From positions 1 through 5,050 of the forward strand of contig JAQVQU010000041.1 in the NCBI GenBank assembly GCA_028701415.1: a stretch of DNA of 5,050 nucleotides, written 5' to 3'. The stretch's first letter is position 1. The number at the start of each line of letters is the position of its first letter. Under the pieces are notes generated by a model. The model worked only from the letters and a program-made list of their open reading frames with translations. It made no database searches and was not told where the DNA came from. Made by a program: the position numbers and the translations under genes. This DNA is from Clostridia bacterium. GTDB taxonomy: Bacteria > Bacillota > Clostridia > Christensenellales > DTU072. Below, one piece after another: positions 1 through 5,050 of the stretch.

Positions 1-20
1 ATATTAAAATAACGTATTTT

Positions 21-49
21 AGTATATCATAACAGTTTGTTTTTAACAA
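21..49 (-). promoter_or_regulatory. Probable leftward promoter pointing out of the window
   Basis: Read on the minus strand, TTGTTA (44-49) is followed after 17 bases by TATACT (21-26). The -10 is preceded by TGA, which gives an extended -10 (TGnTATACT). The -35 matches the sigma-A consensus at 4 of 6 positions and the -10 at 5 of 6. Transcription would start near base 14 and run left, so the gene it serves lies outside the window. AT-rich DNA produces chance matches, so this is a moderate call. Confidence 0.4.
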
Positions 50-128
50 CTTTTTATATAATCATAACTGTACTTGTATAAAACAGTATGTGTGTAAAAA
101 AAGAAAAGCCTACAAATAGAAAATTTTG

Positions 129-205
129 CACTTACTTTGAGACAAAATGCCGAATGTTCCACTTACTTTGAGAACTGACTTTGAAATCTTGGTTTGAAAT
201 CTTGG
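129..205. repeat. Cluster of short direct repeats, partly on a 13-base period
   Basis: The 14-base word CACTTACTTTGAGA occurs exactly twice, at 129-142 and 160-173. From 161 the sequence can be read as abutting 13-base units: ACTTACTTTGAGA (161-173), ACTGACTTTGAAA (174-186) and TCTTGGTTTGAAA (187-199), followed by a half-matching TCTTGG at 200-205. The word TTTGAAATCTTGG is a perfect tandem duplication at 180-192 and 193-205. The first copy (129-142) is flanked exactly by a 6-base inverted repeat, ATTTTG (123-128) and CAAAAT (143-148). The cluster ends about 20 bases before the -35 of the downstream promoter. Its role is unknown: regulator binding sites, a mobile-element end, or slippage products are all possible. 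Confidence 0.8.
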
Positions 206-227
206 TGGTTATTTGGCTTATCGTGAT

Positions 228-256
228 TTGATTGGATACTTGACAAATGGTATAAT
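228..256 (+). promoter_or_regulatory. Sigma-A type promoter with extended -10, for the 309-2244 operon
   Basis: TATAAT at 251-256 is a perfect -10 box. It is preceded by TGG, giving the extended -10 form TGnTATAAT. TTGATT at 228-233 is a fair -35 (4 of 6) at the ideal 17-base spacing. A perfect TTGACA at 240-245 is only 5 bases from the -10, too close to act as its -35. Transcription should start near 262-264, leaving a leader of about 45 bases before the first gene. This is the only good promoter visible for the three-gene operon. Confidence 0.7.
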
Positions 257-290
257 GAAAAATAAGGACTTAATAGAAAATTCAAATAAA

Positions 291-295
291 AAGGA
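291..295 (+). promoter_or_regulatory. Ribosome binding site for the TTG-started first gene
   Basis: AAGGA lies 13 bases before the TTG at 309, longer than the usual 5 to 9. The frame has a stop at 297-299 and no ATG or GTG near its 5' end, so TTG at 309 is the only plausible start. Weak spacing plus a TTG codon suggests low translation of this gene. Confidence 0.5.
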
Positions 296-308
296 TTAAT
301 TAAAAGAA

Positions 309-947
309 TTGAATGAATTAAAATCTGAGGAAGAATCGATAATCATTGAATCAAACGAGGGGACTTCTAAAGAAGAGGATATTACTGTTGCTTTAGATAC
401 CAAAGAAGAATTCTCGGACGTTCAATACATAGTAAGAAGCAAATACAGTGAGAAATTTCTCTTTAAATATGCGTGGGCAAATACCCTTAGATTTCCAATA
501 ATATTAGTACATTTATTATCCATCTTAGCGTTTATTGGGGCAGGGATTTATTATATTTTAAGCGGAAATTTGTCATTTATGGGAATTGCCCTTCCAATTC
601 TTGGTTTGGTACTTATTCCTGGGATGCTTTTTATCGCGAATATTAGTGTAGCCAAAACTATGAAAAGAGCATATGAAAAATATGGTATGATAGGCGATTT
701 TACAGTTGATTTCATTTTTGGACGGAATATAATTATGCGAAATTCATCTACAAAGATGGTCAGCATATTCGAATATTCTGAAATAAAGAGAATGTTTACT
801 TCTTTGGGTTTAATTATTATCGAAACGCATAAGGGATATAGAATTCTTCTGGATACAAAAGGTTTTTTGAAAGGAGAAAGGAGTACCTTTATTAAAGATA
901 TACAGAAAATAATCGGAAGAAAAGCGGTTAATACCGATGTAACTTGA
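309..947 (+). CDS. Two-helix membrane protein with YcxB-like C-terminal domain
   Basis: This 212-residue protein is probably an integral membrane protein of unknown biochemical role. The N-terminal 55 or so residues are acidic and look disordered. Two hydrophobic segments follow, at about residues 62-84 and 90-113, joined by a very short loop, so both termini are on the same side, probably the cytoplasm. Residues about 128-203 resemble the YcxB-like domain: a beta-rich stretch with FGRN, a central EYSEIKR where family members carry a similar aromatic-Ser-Glu-Ile motif, an ILLDTKGF strand and a C-terminal helix. That assignment is by pattern memory, and the family has no established function. 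The gene opens an operon with an MscS channel 44 bases downstream and no terminator between them, which suggests a membrane-stress role. The start is TTG, the only start codon available after the in-frame stop at 297-299. Confidence 0.75.
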   Translation: MNELKSEEESIIIESNEGTSKEEDITVALDTKEEFSDVQYIVRSKYSEKFLFKYAWANTLRFPIILVHLLSILAFIGAGIYYILSGNLSFMGIALPILGLVLIPGMLFIANISVAKTMKRAYEKYGMIGDFTVDFIFGRNIIMRNSSTKMVSIFEYSEIKRMFTSLGLIIIETHKGYRILLDTKGFLKGERSTFIKDIQKIIGRKAVNTDVT

Positions 948-991
948 AAATTTTGAGTTAGATTAATATTTATAGGAGAAAAATATTAAAA

Positions 992-1813
992 ATGGAAAAA
1001 ATATACGATGCATTGATTGGGTTCGCAAAAACAATAGGTACAAGCATTTTAGAAGCTGTCGCTGTTTTGCTGGTAGGGATAATAGTGATTAAGCTTTCAG
1101 TCCTAATACTTAAAGCTATTTTCAGTAAATCAAAGGTTGAGGGAAGTATAGCTTCTTTCACCATTTCAGTGGCTAGAGCTCTTATGGCTTTGTTTTTATT
1201 CTTTTTCATAATGGATATTTTCAAGGTAGATACAACTTCGGTAATTACTATAGTAGCAGCCTCTGGTTTAGCTATTGGGCTTGCCCTGCAAGATAGTATT
1301 TCTAACCTTGCATCCGGTGTAATAATGATGTTTACCAAACCGTTTAAAGAGGATGATTATGTGATGATAGGTGGGGTTGAAGGAACCGTTAAGAAGATTA
1401 AAATTACTACAACAGAGCTTACTTCAATAGATAATATTGTTATTCGTGTCCCAAACAAAAATGTAGTAGGATCAAATATAAGTAATTTTAGCGAGAGGCC
1501 TACAAGGAGACTGGATATTGGAATAACCGTAGCTCCAAGTAGTGATATAGATAAGGTGTTTTCTGTTTTGAAGGAGACCGCAAATGACTCTAGATATGTT
1601 CTTGCAATTCCAGAAAGTAGTGCGGTTATTTCTTCCCTGTCTGAAGCAGGTATAGAATTCAAGATAAGAATGTGGGTGCAAAACGCTGATTACTGGACTT
1701 TTAGAAATATTTATTTTACAGAAGTATTAAAAAAACTGCAAAAAGAAGGCATTGTTCTTGCTAGAAGAACGCTAGAATTGTCTGGTAATGATGATGAAAG
1801 GAGGGTGAAATAA
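992..1813 (+). CDS. mscS: Small-conductance mechanosensitive ion channel, MscS family
   Basis: At 273 residues this is close to the size of the minimal MscS of E. coli. MscS is a homoheptameric inner-membrane channel that opens under membrane tension and releases solutes during hypo-osmotic shock. Hydrophobic helices lie at about residues 17-42 and 59-80. The pore helix TM3 spans about 84-116 and contains the family signature SGLAIGLALQDSISNLASG. Aligned on its Gln (Q100), L93 and L97 match the two gate leucines of E. coli MscS (L105 and L109). D101 replaces the hinge glycine G113, a substitution I recall as common in the family. The beta domain follows (about 118-168: DDYVMIGGVEGTV, VPNKNVVGSNISNFS), then the alpha/beta cytoplasmic domain (RRLDIGITVAPSSDID to about 262) and a short charged tail. 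AGGAG at 974-978 precedes the ATG by 13 bases. The gene overlaps the next one by one base. Confidence 0.95.
   Translation: MEKIYDALIGFAKTIGTSILEAVAVLLVGIIVIKLSVLILKAIFSKSKVEGSIASFTISVARALMALFLFFFIMDIFKVDTTSVITIVAASGLAIGLALQDSISNLASGVIMMFTKPFKEDDYVMIGGVEGTVKKIKITTTELTSIDNIVIRVPNKNVVGSNISNFSERPTRRLDIGITVAPSSDIDKVFSVLKETANDSRYVLAIPESSAVISSLSEAGIEFKIRMWVQNADYWTFRNIYFTEVLKKLQKEGIVLARRTLELSGNDDERRVK
1797..1807 (+). promoter_or_regulatory. Strong ribosome binding site inside the end of mscS
   Basis: AAAGGAGGGTG lies within the last codons of mscS and is nearly fully complementary to the 16S rRNA tail. The GGAGG core ends 8 bases before the ATG at 1813. It sets the start of the downstream gene there. 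With the TAATG stop/start overlap it predicts translational coupling, and it is much better placed than the sites of the two upstream genes. Confidence 0.85.
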
Positions 1814-2244
1814 TGATTAAATTATTTGTGATGGCAATACCCCCCGAGCTTGGTGATATATGGTGGGTTTATCATATAATACTGGGGGCTATAATCGCGT
1901 TAAGTTTAGTAGTACTAAGCTTCTTTAAGAGAAGAAGTCCTGAAAAAGATGGCAATAAATTGGTTAAAAGAGCAGAGAGATATTTGGATAGAGCTTCTGA
2001 GGGAAAGATAAGATCCTTGTTATACATAAAGACAGCAAAAAATCTTCTTTCTTCAGCTCAGTATTACTATAAAGAAGTTGTTAAAGAAAAAGAAATATAT
2101 AATCTTAGGCTAAGAATTGATGCAATAGAGGAACTATTGCCTGAGTTAGATATACTCTCAAGCCAAGAAAAAAATGAGGAGTTTAAAACAAAGTTATGCC
2201 CGGTACTCGACAAATTGAAAAGTATTAATAAAACGATTAAATAA
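1813..2244 (+). CDS. Small single-helix membrane protein, unknown function, coupled to mscS
   Basis: I do not recognise a family for this 143-residue protein. It starts with a short segment containing PPELGDIWWVYH, followed by one hydrophobic helix at about residues 19-38. A basic FFKRR stretch right after the helix predicts a cytoplasmic C-terminus by the positive-inside rule. Residues 48-143 are highly charged and predicted mainly helical, with runs such as KRAERYLDRA, AIEELLPELD and a C-terminal LDKLKSINK, like a helical hairpin or TPR-like bundle. There is a single Cys (C129) and no catalytic motif. The ATG overlaps the mscS stop (TAATG) behind a near-ideal ribosome binding site, so production should be tied to mscS. 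A role as a partner or modulator of the channel is inference from position only. An in-frame ATG at codon 7 has no comparable binding site. Confidence 0.8.
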   Translation: MIKLFVMAIPPELGDIWWVYHIILGAIIALSLVVLSFFKRRSPEKDGNKLVKRAERYLDRASEGKIRSLLYIKTAKNLLSSAQYYYKEVVKEKEIYNLRLRIDAIEELLPELDILSSQEKNEEFKTKLCPVLDKLKSINKTIK

Positions 2245-2289
2245 AAAAACCTCCAAAGTTTTTACTTTTTAAAGTATCCACTTTGGAGG
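2243..2289 (-). terminator. Intrinsic terminator between convergent genes
   Basis: A 10-base-pair perfect stem joins CCTCCAAAGT (2250-2259) and ACTTTGGAGG (2280-2289). An inner stem TACTTT/AAAGTA (2263-2268 with 2271-2276) extends it. On the minus strand it is followed by seven T residues (complement of 2243-2249), the canonical form, 36 bases after the stop of the acyltransferase gene. The rightward gene stops at 2244, only 5 bases before the stem. On the plus strand the tail after the stem is not T-rich, so it may end rightward transcription less efficiently. Confidence 0.85.
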
Positions 2290-2325
2290 CTATATCATTT
2301 AGCGGGTGTCTTTAATAAACTAATC

Positions 2326-3636
2326 TCACTCACTCCAATCGGAATCTTCCTCTATATATTTTTTCAGGTAATTCTCAACTGATTTCATCATTTCTTTTAC
2401 CCTGATCTCATCTTCATCATTTCCTTTGAAACCAACTGAGAATGTAATATCTCCATTAAAGGTGGTTAAAGCCAACTGGATATAGGGTTTATATTTTATT
2501 GCTCCAGAAAACCAGGCATCAATAGCCTTTACTCCACCTTCAAGAACATAATTCGAGGGATTAATCGGACCTATATTAGACATTCCTATTAAGGGATTTT
2601 GATACCCAAGTTTGATAGCCATCTCGGCAAATTTCTGTGGGAGAATCCCATATGCAAGTTTTAACAAGGGAAGAGAATAAAGACCGTTATGTTCATCGTT
2701 TTTTGCCGTTTCAAGAGATTTCATAACTTTTATGATGGTTCGGGTCATATCATCTGCAGGCTCTTTTTTAACTGTGCATGGCATAAATCCTGTCATGTTA
2801 GTAAGCCCTAATGTATCTTTCTCAATCATGTATTTTCTAAGATTAATCATTGAAGGGATAGTTATTGAATTATCCGCTTCAGGATCAATTTCACATATGT
2901 CGAATAGAGTTTTAAAAAAGGCTGCAAGAAACACATCATTCATTTTTGCATCCATTTTCTTTGCTTTTTCTCTTGCTGAATTAAAAACATCACTAGACAC
3001 TTTGTGTAGGATTAATCTAGGATGGTCAAGTTCAGAGTCGTCAGTATAGGGAAAAGTCGTTTTTCCTTTTACTTCACTGACATTTTTAAAAAGGGTTTTT
3101 GCCTTGACCTTTTCTGCAAAGGGCATATCCTTATATACCTGATCTGCGGCTCTTGTCCCTTGTTTAATGTCTATGTTTAATACTCCGGTCTTTTTATATT
3201 CATTGTAATTCTCTACAATTTTTTGTGTGAAATAGAAAAGGTCTCCCCCGTCAAAACACATGTGGTTTGTAAGCATTGCAAGAATATCTTTTCCTTCACT
3301 CCGAATTACTCGCACTTTCAATTGTAATTTATCCGTTGCGATAATAGGGGTAGTAATAAAATTATTTAGATAATCTTCAGGATCAGCAGTTTCTACTAAT
3401 TGAAAAAACTCCTCAAGATTATACTTCCGATTAACCTTCCAAAAGGGTTTAACAAATCTGTCCATGAATGTGGAATGTAAAACTGGGACTTTTGCCAGGA
3501 TGCCCATATATACTTCCCCAAGGGACTTTTCATCTATTTGTCCATCAAAATAAAAAACTGAGTGTACCGTGCAATCATAATAATTTCTAAAGAGATATTG
3601 CATCTTATCCCACATTTCTGCCTTTAGTCTTGCCAT
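2326..3636 (-). CDS. Stand-alone condensation/alcohol-acetyltransferase-like acyltransferase
   Basis: This 436-residue protein fits the CoA-dependent acyltransferase superfamily that includes nonribosomal peptide condensation domains, PapA enzymes and alcohol O-acetyltransferases. These transfer an acyl group from a thioester to an alcohol or amine. The catalytic motif appears as TNHMCFDGGDL at residues 123-133, with catalytic-type H125 and structural D129. The first His of the longer HHxxxDG form is Asn here (N124). Other family-like features are an N-terminal strand region ending VPVLHSTF (50-57), NDVFLAAFFKTL (233-244), MINLRKYM with R267 (263-270) and SNIGPI (353-358). No carrier-protein, adenylation or signal-peptide region is present, so it is a single-domain, probably cytoplasmic enzyme. 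The start is clear: AGGAGG (complement of 3643-3648) lies 6 bases before the ATG. No neighbour is an obvious biosynthetic partner, so the substrates cannot be inferred. Confidence 0.8.
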   Translation of the reverse strand: MARLKAEMWDKMQYLFRNYYDCTVHSVFYFDGQIDEKSLGEVYMGILAKVPVLHSTFMDRFVKPFWKVNRKYNLEEFFQLVETADPEDYLNNFITTPIIATDKLQLKVRVIRSEGKDILAMLTNHMCFDGGDLFYFTQKIVENYNEYKKTGVLNIDIKQGTRAADQVYKDMPFAEKVKAKTLFKNVSEVKGKTTFPYTDDSELDHPRLILHKVSSDVFNSAREKAKKMDAKMNDVFLAAFFKTLFDICEIDPEADNSITIPSMINLRKYMIEKDTLGLTNMTGFMPCTVKKEPADDMTRTIIKVMKSLETAKNDEHNGLYSLPLLKLAYGILPQKFAEMAIKLGYQNPLIGMSNIGPINPSNYVLEGGVKAIDAWFSGAIKYKPYIQLALTTFNGDITFSVGFKGNDEDEIRVKEMMKSVENYLKKYIEEDSDWSE

Positions 3637-3650
3637 TTTTGTCCTCCTAA

Positions 3651-3668
3651 ATATTGTCTATACAATAT
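3651..3668. promoter_or_regulatory. Operator-like palindrome upstream of the acyltransferase gene
   Basis: ATATTGT (3651-3657) and ACAATAT (3662-3668) are perfect inverted repeats separated by CTAT. The palindrome sits 2 bases upstream of the AGGAGG ribosome binding site of the minus-strand gene, where a bound repressor would block transcription of the acyltransferase. The size and symmetry fit a dimeric helix-turn-helix regulator of TetR or MarR type, but no regulator gene is in the window. AT-rich DNA gives some palindromes by chance. Confidence 0.5.
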
Positions 3669-3850
3669 ATACGTTTAGAATGAAGAAAGGTTGGAAAAAT
3701 ATAATTAAATATCATAAAGAAAGAAATAGCGAAAGAAATAGGTATATTTTAAGGATAATAGGTTTTTATGTATTTGTAGGTAAATTCTTAATGGGAATAA
3801 GTTTAAACCTATATATTTATATTAATCATTCTTCCGTACTATCCCTTATG

Positions 3851-3879
3851 TTGACAAAAAGATAGGGAATACATACAAT
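3851..3879 (+). promoter_or_regulatory. Near-consensus sigma-A promoter of folD
   Basis: TTGACA (3851-3856) is a perfect -35 and TACAAT (3874-3879) matches the -10 at 5 of 6 positions, with exactly 17 bases between. Transcription should begin near 3886, leaving a short leader of about 20 bases. That leader is just enough for the ribosome binding site CGGAGG (3895-3900), 6 bases before the folD ATG. With so short a leader there is no room for a riboswitch. Confidence 0.85.
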
Positions 3880-3906
3880 TAGAGTATATTTTCACGGAGG
3901 AACAAC

Positions 3907-4749
3907 ATGAGTAGTTTAATACTGGATGGAAAAGCTCTAGCAACAAGAATTGAGGAAAAGCTCAAGGAAAGAGTAACTAAAATTATTGAAAAGACGGGAA
4001 TTACTCCCATACTTGCTACAATTATAGTAGGTAATGATGTGGCTTCCGTTACTTATGTTAGAATGAAGGGAAATGCTTGCATGAGGGTGGGTATAGAGCC
4101 ATTAAAGGTTGAATTACCTGAATCAACAACAACTGAACAACTCCTTGAAGAAATATATAAACTTAATAGGGACGATAGGGTCTGTGGAATCCTTTTGCAG
4201 CATCCAGTTCCAAAGCAAATAGATGAGCAGAAATGCTTTAATTCTATAGATATCGATAAAGATGTCGATGGAGTGAATGTTGCCTCATTTGGGGCGGTTA
4301 CAATGGGTATAAGGGGGTATCGTTCGGCTACTCCGTATGGAATAATAACTATACTAAAAGAATATGCAATAAGTTTGGAGGGAAAACACGCTGTTGTAAT
4401 TGGAAGAAGTGCAATCCTTGGAAAACCTGTTGCCATGCTTCTTTTGAATGAAAATGCAACGGTAACAATTTGCCATTCGAAAACGGTAAATCTCCCCGAT
4501 ATAGTAAAAACTGCAGATATAGTTGTAGCGGCTGTTGGAAGACCCGAATTTGTTAAAGCTGATTGGGTTAAAGAAGGTGCCGTCTTAGTCGATGCTGGAT
4601 ACAATGCAGGAAATATTGGTGACATTGACCTAAAAAATAGTGCTATTAAGAGCTCTGCTTATACTCCAGTTCCTGGCGGGGTTGGGCCTATGACAATAAC
4701 AATGCTTATGAGTCAAACAGTCGATTCAGCAGAAAGAAAATATCTTTAA
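3907..4749 (+). CDS. folD: Bifunctional methylenetetrahydrofolate dehydrogenase/cyclohydrolase
   Basis: FolD oxidises 5,10-methylene-tetrahydrofolate to the methenyl form with NAD(P)+ and hydrolyses that to 10-formyl-tetrahydrofolate. It works in the cytosol and supplies one-carbon units for purines and formyl-Met-tRNA. The 280-residue length is normal. Catalytic positions match E. coli numbering: Y50 and K54 in VTYVRMK, Q98 in LLQHP, and D121 in KDVDGVN. The nucleotide-binding domain shows GRSAILGKP (166-174), and the C-terminal signature PVPGGVGPMT is at 254-263. Three usual motifs are divergent: LLQHPVP replaces the common QLPLP type, VNVASFGAV replaces the FHPxNxG type after D121, and SATPYG replaces PCTPxG. 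This suggests a distinct FolD clade rather than a broken enzyme. The start is set by CGGAGG 6 bases upstream. Its own promoter and terminator make it a single-gene transcript. Confidence 0.95.
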   Translation: MSSLILDGKALATRIEEKLKERVTKIIEKTGITPILATIIVGNDVASVTYVRMKGNACMRVGIEPLKVELPESTTTEQLLEEIYKLNRDDRVCGILLQHPVPKQIDEQKCFNSIDIDKDVDGVNVASFGAVTMGIRGYRSATPYGIITILKEYAISLEGKHAVVIGRSAILGKPVAMLLLNENATVTICHSKTVNLPDIVKTADIVVAAVGRPEFVKADWVKEGAVLVDAGYNAGNIGDIDLKNSAIKSSAYTPVPGGVGPMTITMLMSQTVDSAERKYL

Positions 4750-4776
4750 TTTTCTTACGTTTATTTAATATACTAG

Positions 4777-4806
4777 GGTATAGCCAGATTGGACTATACC
4801 TTTTTT
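4777..4806 (+). terminator. Intrinsic terminator of folD
   Basis: GGTATAG (4777-4783) pairs with CTATACC (4794-4800). The stem is extended by CC/GG (4784-4785 with 4791-4792) past one bulged A, leaving a five-base AGATT loop. Six T residues follow directly (4801-4806). It lies 27 bases after the folD stop and has the classic form. Confidence 0.9.
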
Positions 4807-4880
4807 CTCGGAATCAAAATTTATCTTTTTTTAAAAGTTGTTTGATATTGTTGCCATATCGGATTGTAATTTTTTCTCGC

Positions 4881-4908
4881 AAAAAAACGGGAAGAGATAT
4901 TCCCGTTT
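4881..4908 (-). terminator. Intrinsic terminator of the right-edge minus-strand gene
   Basis: AAACGGGAA (4885-4893) pairs perfectly with TTCCCGTTT (4900-4908) around a six-base loop. Read on the minus strand, the stem runs into a run of T residues (complement of the A run 4881-4887). It lies 33 bases after the stop of the gene entering from the right. Bases 4807-4880, between this and the folD terminator, hold no gene or other signal that I can see. Confidence 0.85.
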
Positions 4909-4941
4909 AAAATCATAAGTTTAGATACTTAAAGTAGAATA

Positions 4942-5050
4942 TTAATATCTCTTTCTAAATAGAAGTGCCCCGAATCCGATAATAACTATTAGGGCGATGA
5001 TTCCCAGTATTGCATATAATATTACGTTTCCATTGGTTTCCTCTAAGAAG
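4942..5050 (-). CDS. C-terminal membrane anchor of a protein cut by the window edge (partial)
   Basis: Only the last 35 residues are visible; the gene continues beyond base 5050. They read FLEETNGN, then a hydrophobic segment of about 22 residues (VILYAILGIIALIVIIGFGALL), then FRKRY and a TAA stop. A single helix followed at once by a short basic tail is typical of C-terminally anchored surface proteins in Gram-positive bacteria. The LYAILG start of the helix resembles many sortase substrates. The position expected for LPxTG reads LEETNG, so a canonical sorting signal is not present. A tail-anchored membrane protein is the alternative. The stop is followed 33 bases later by a strong terminator, which supports this as a real gene end. 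Confidence 0.75.
   Translation of the reverse strand, partial: FLEETNGNVILYAILGIIALIVIIGFGALLFRKRY

Noticed and set aside
57..62. TATAAT word that could be a second rightward -10 box.
   Set aside because: No acceptable -35 lies 16 to 18 bases upstream, and a stronger promoter is nearer the gene.
63..90. Imperfect inverted repeat CATAACTGT (63-71) with ACAGTATG (83-90).
   Set aside because: It needs a bulge, is AT-rich and is not followed by a T run. It is not distinguishable from chance.
240..256. Perfect TTGACA next to perfect TATAAT upstream of the first gene.
   Set aside because: Only 5 bases separate them, too short for a functional -35/-10 pair. TTGATT at 228-233 has the correct 17-base spacing instead.
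970..1681. Minus-strand open frames opposite mscS.
   Set aside because: They overlap a clear MscS coding sequence and their translations look like reverse-complement shadow, without recognisable motifs.
3680..3865. Rightward 61-codon reading frame between the acyltransferase gene and folD, starting ATG and containing one hydrophobic stretch.
   Set aside because: No ribosome binding site precedes the ATG, the frame runs through the folD -35 box, and the composition is that of AT-rich intergenic DNA.
3839..3869. CTATCCCTT (3839-3847) and GATAGGGAA (3861-3869) look like partners around the folD -35 box.
   Set aside because: They are complementary only when read in the same direction, not as an inverted repeat, so they cannot form a normal hairpin or a symmetric operator.
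4053..4625. Long minus-strand open frame lying opposite folD.
   Set aside because: It is fully contained in folD, which has intact catalytic motifs. The antisense translation shows no domain and no ribosome binding site.

Overview
The window is AT-rich DNA. Its strong purine-rich ribosome binding sites, sigma-A type promoters with 17-base spacers, hairpin-plus-T-run terminators and a TTG start all suggest a low-GC Gram-positive bacterium, most likely a member of class Clostridia. The species cannot be named from the sequence alone.

Layout from left to right. (1) Positions 1-308 hold no gene. A probable leftward promoter (21-49) points out of the window. A cluster of short repeats (about 123-212) includes units on a 13-base period. 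A good rightward promoter with an extended -10 (228-256) follows. (2) Positions 309-2244 form a three-gene rightward operon: a two-helix membrane protein with a YcxB-like C-terminal domain, a small-conductance mechanosensitive channel (MscS), and a small single-helix membrane protein of unknown function whose start overlaps the mscS stop. No terminator lies inside the operon. (3) A hairpin at 2250-2289 separates this operon from a convergent gene. (4) Positions 2326-3636, on the minus strand, encode a stand-alone acyltransferase of the condensation/alcohol-acetyltransferase superfamily with an HxxxDG motif. A perfect 7+7 inverted repeat lies just upstream of its ribosome binding site and looks like an operator. 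(5) folD (3907-4749) has its own near-consensus promoter and a strong terminator, so it is a single-gene transcript. (6) The right edge holds the last 35 codons of a minus-strand gene that ends in a membrane anchor and a basic tail, followed by its own terminator.

The genes do not form one pathway. The first three probably act together at the membrane in response to osmotic or mechanical stress. The acyltransferase is probably a separately regulated biosynthetic enzyme. folD is one-carbon housekeeping, but of a divergent sequence type. I see no CRISPR array, tRNA, rRNA, complete mobile element or clearly new defence system. The features most worth a second look are the 13-base repeats, the MscS accessory genes, the palindromic operator, the variant FolD motifs and the LEETNG membrane anchor.
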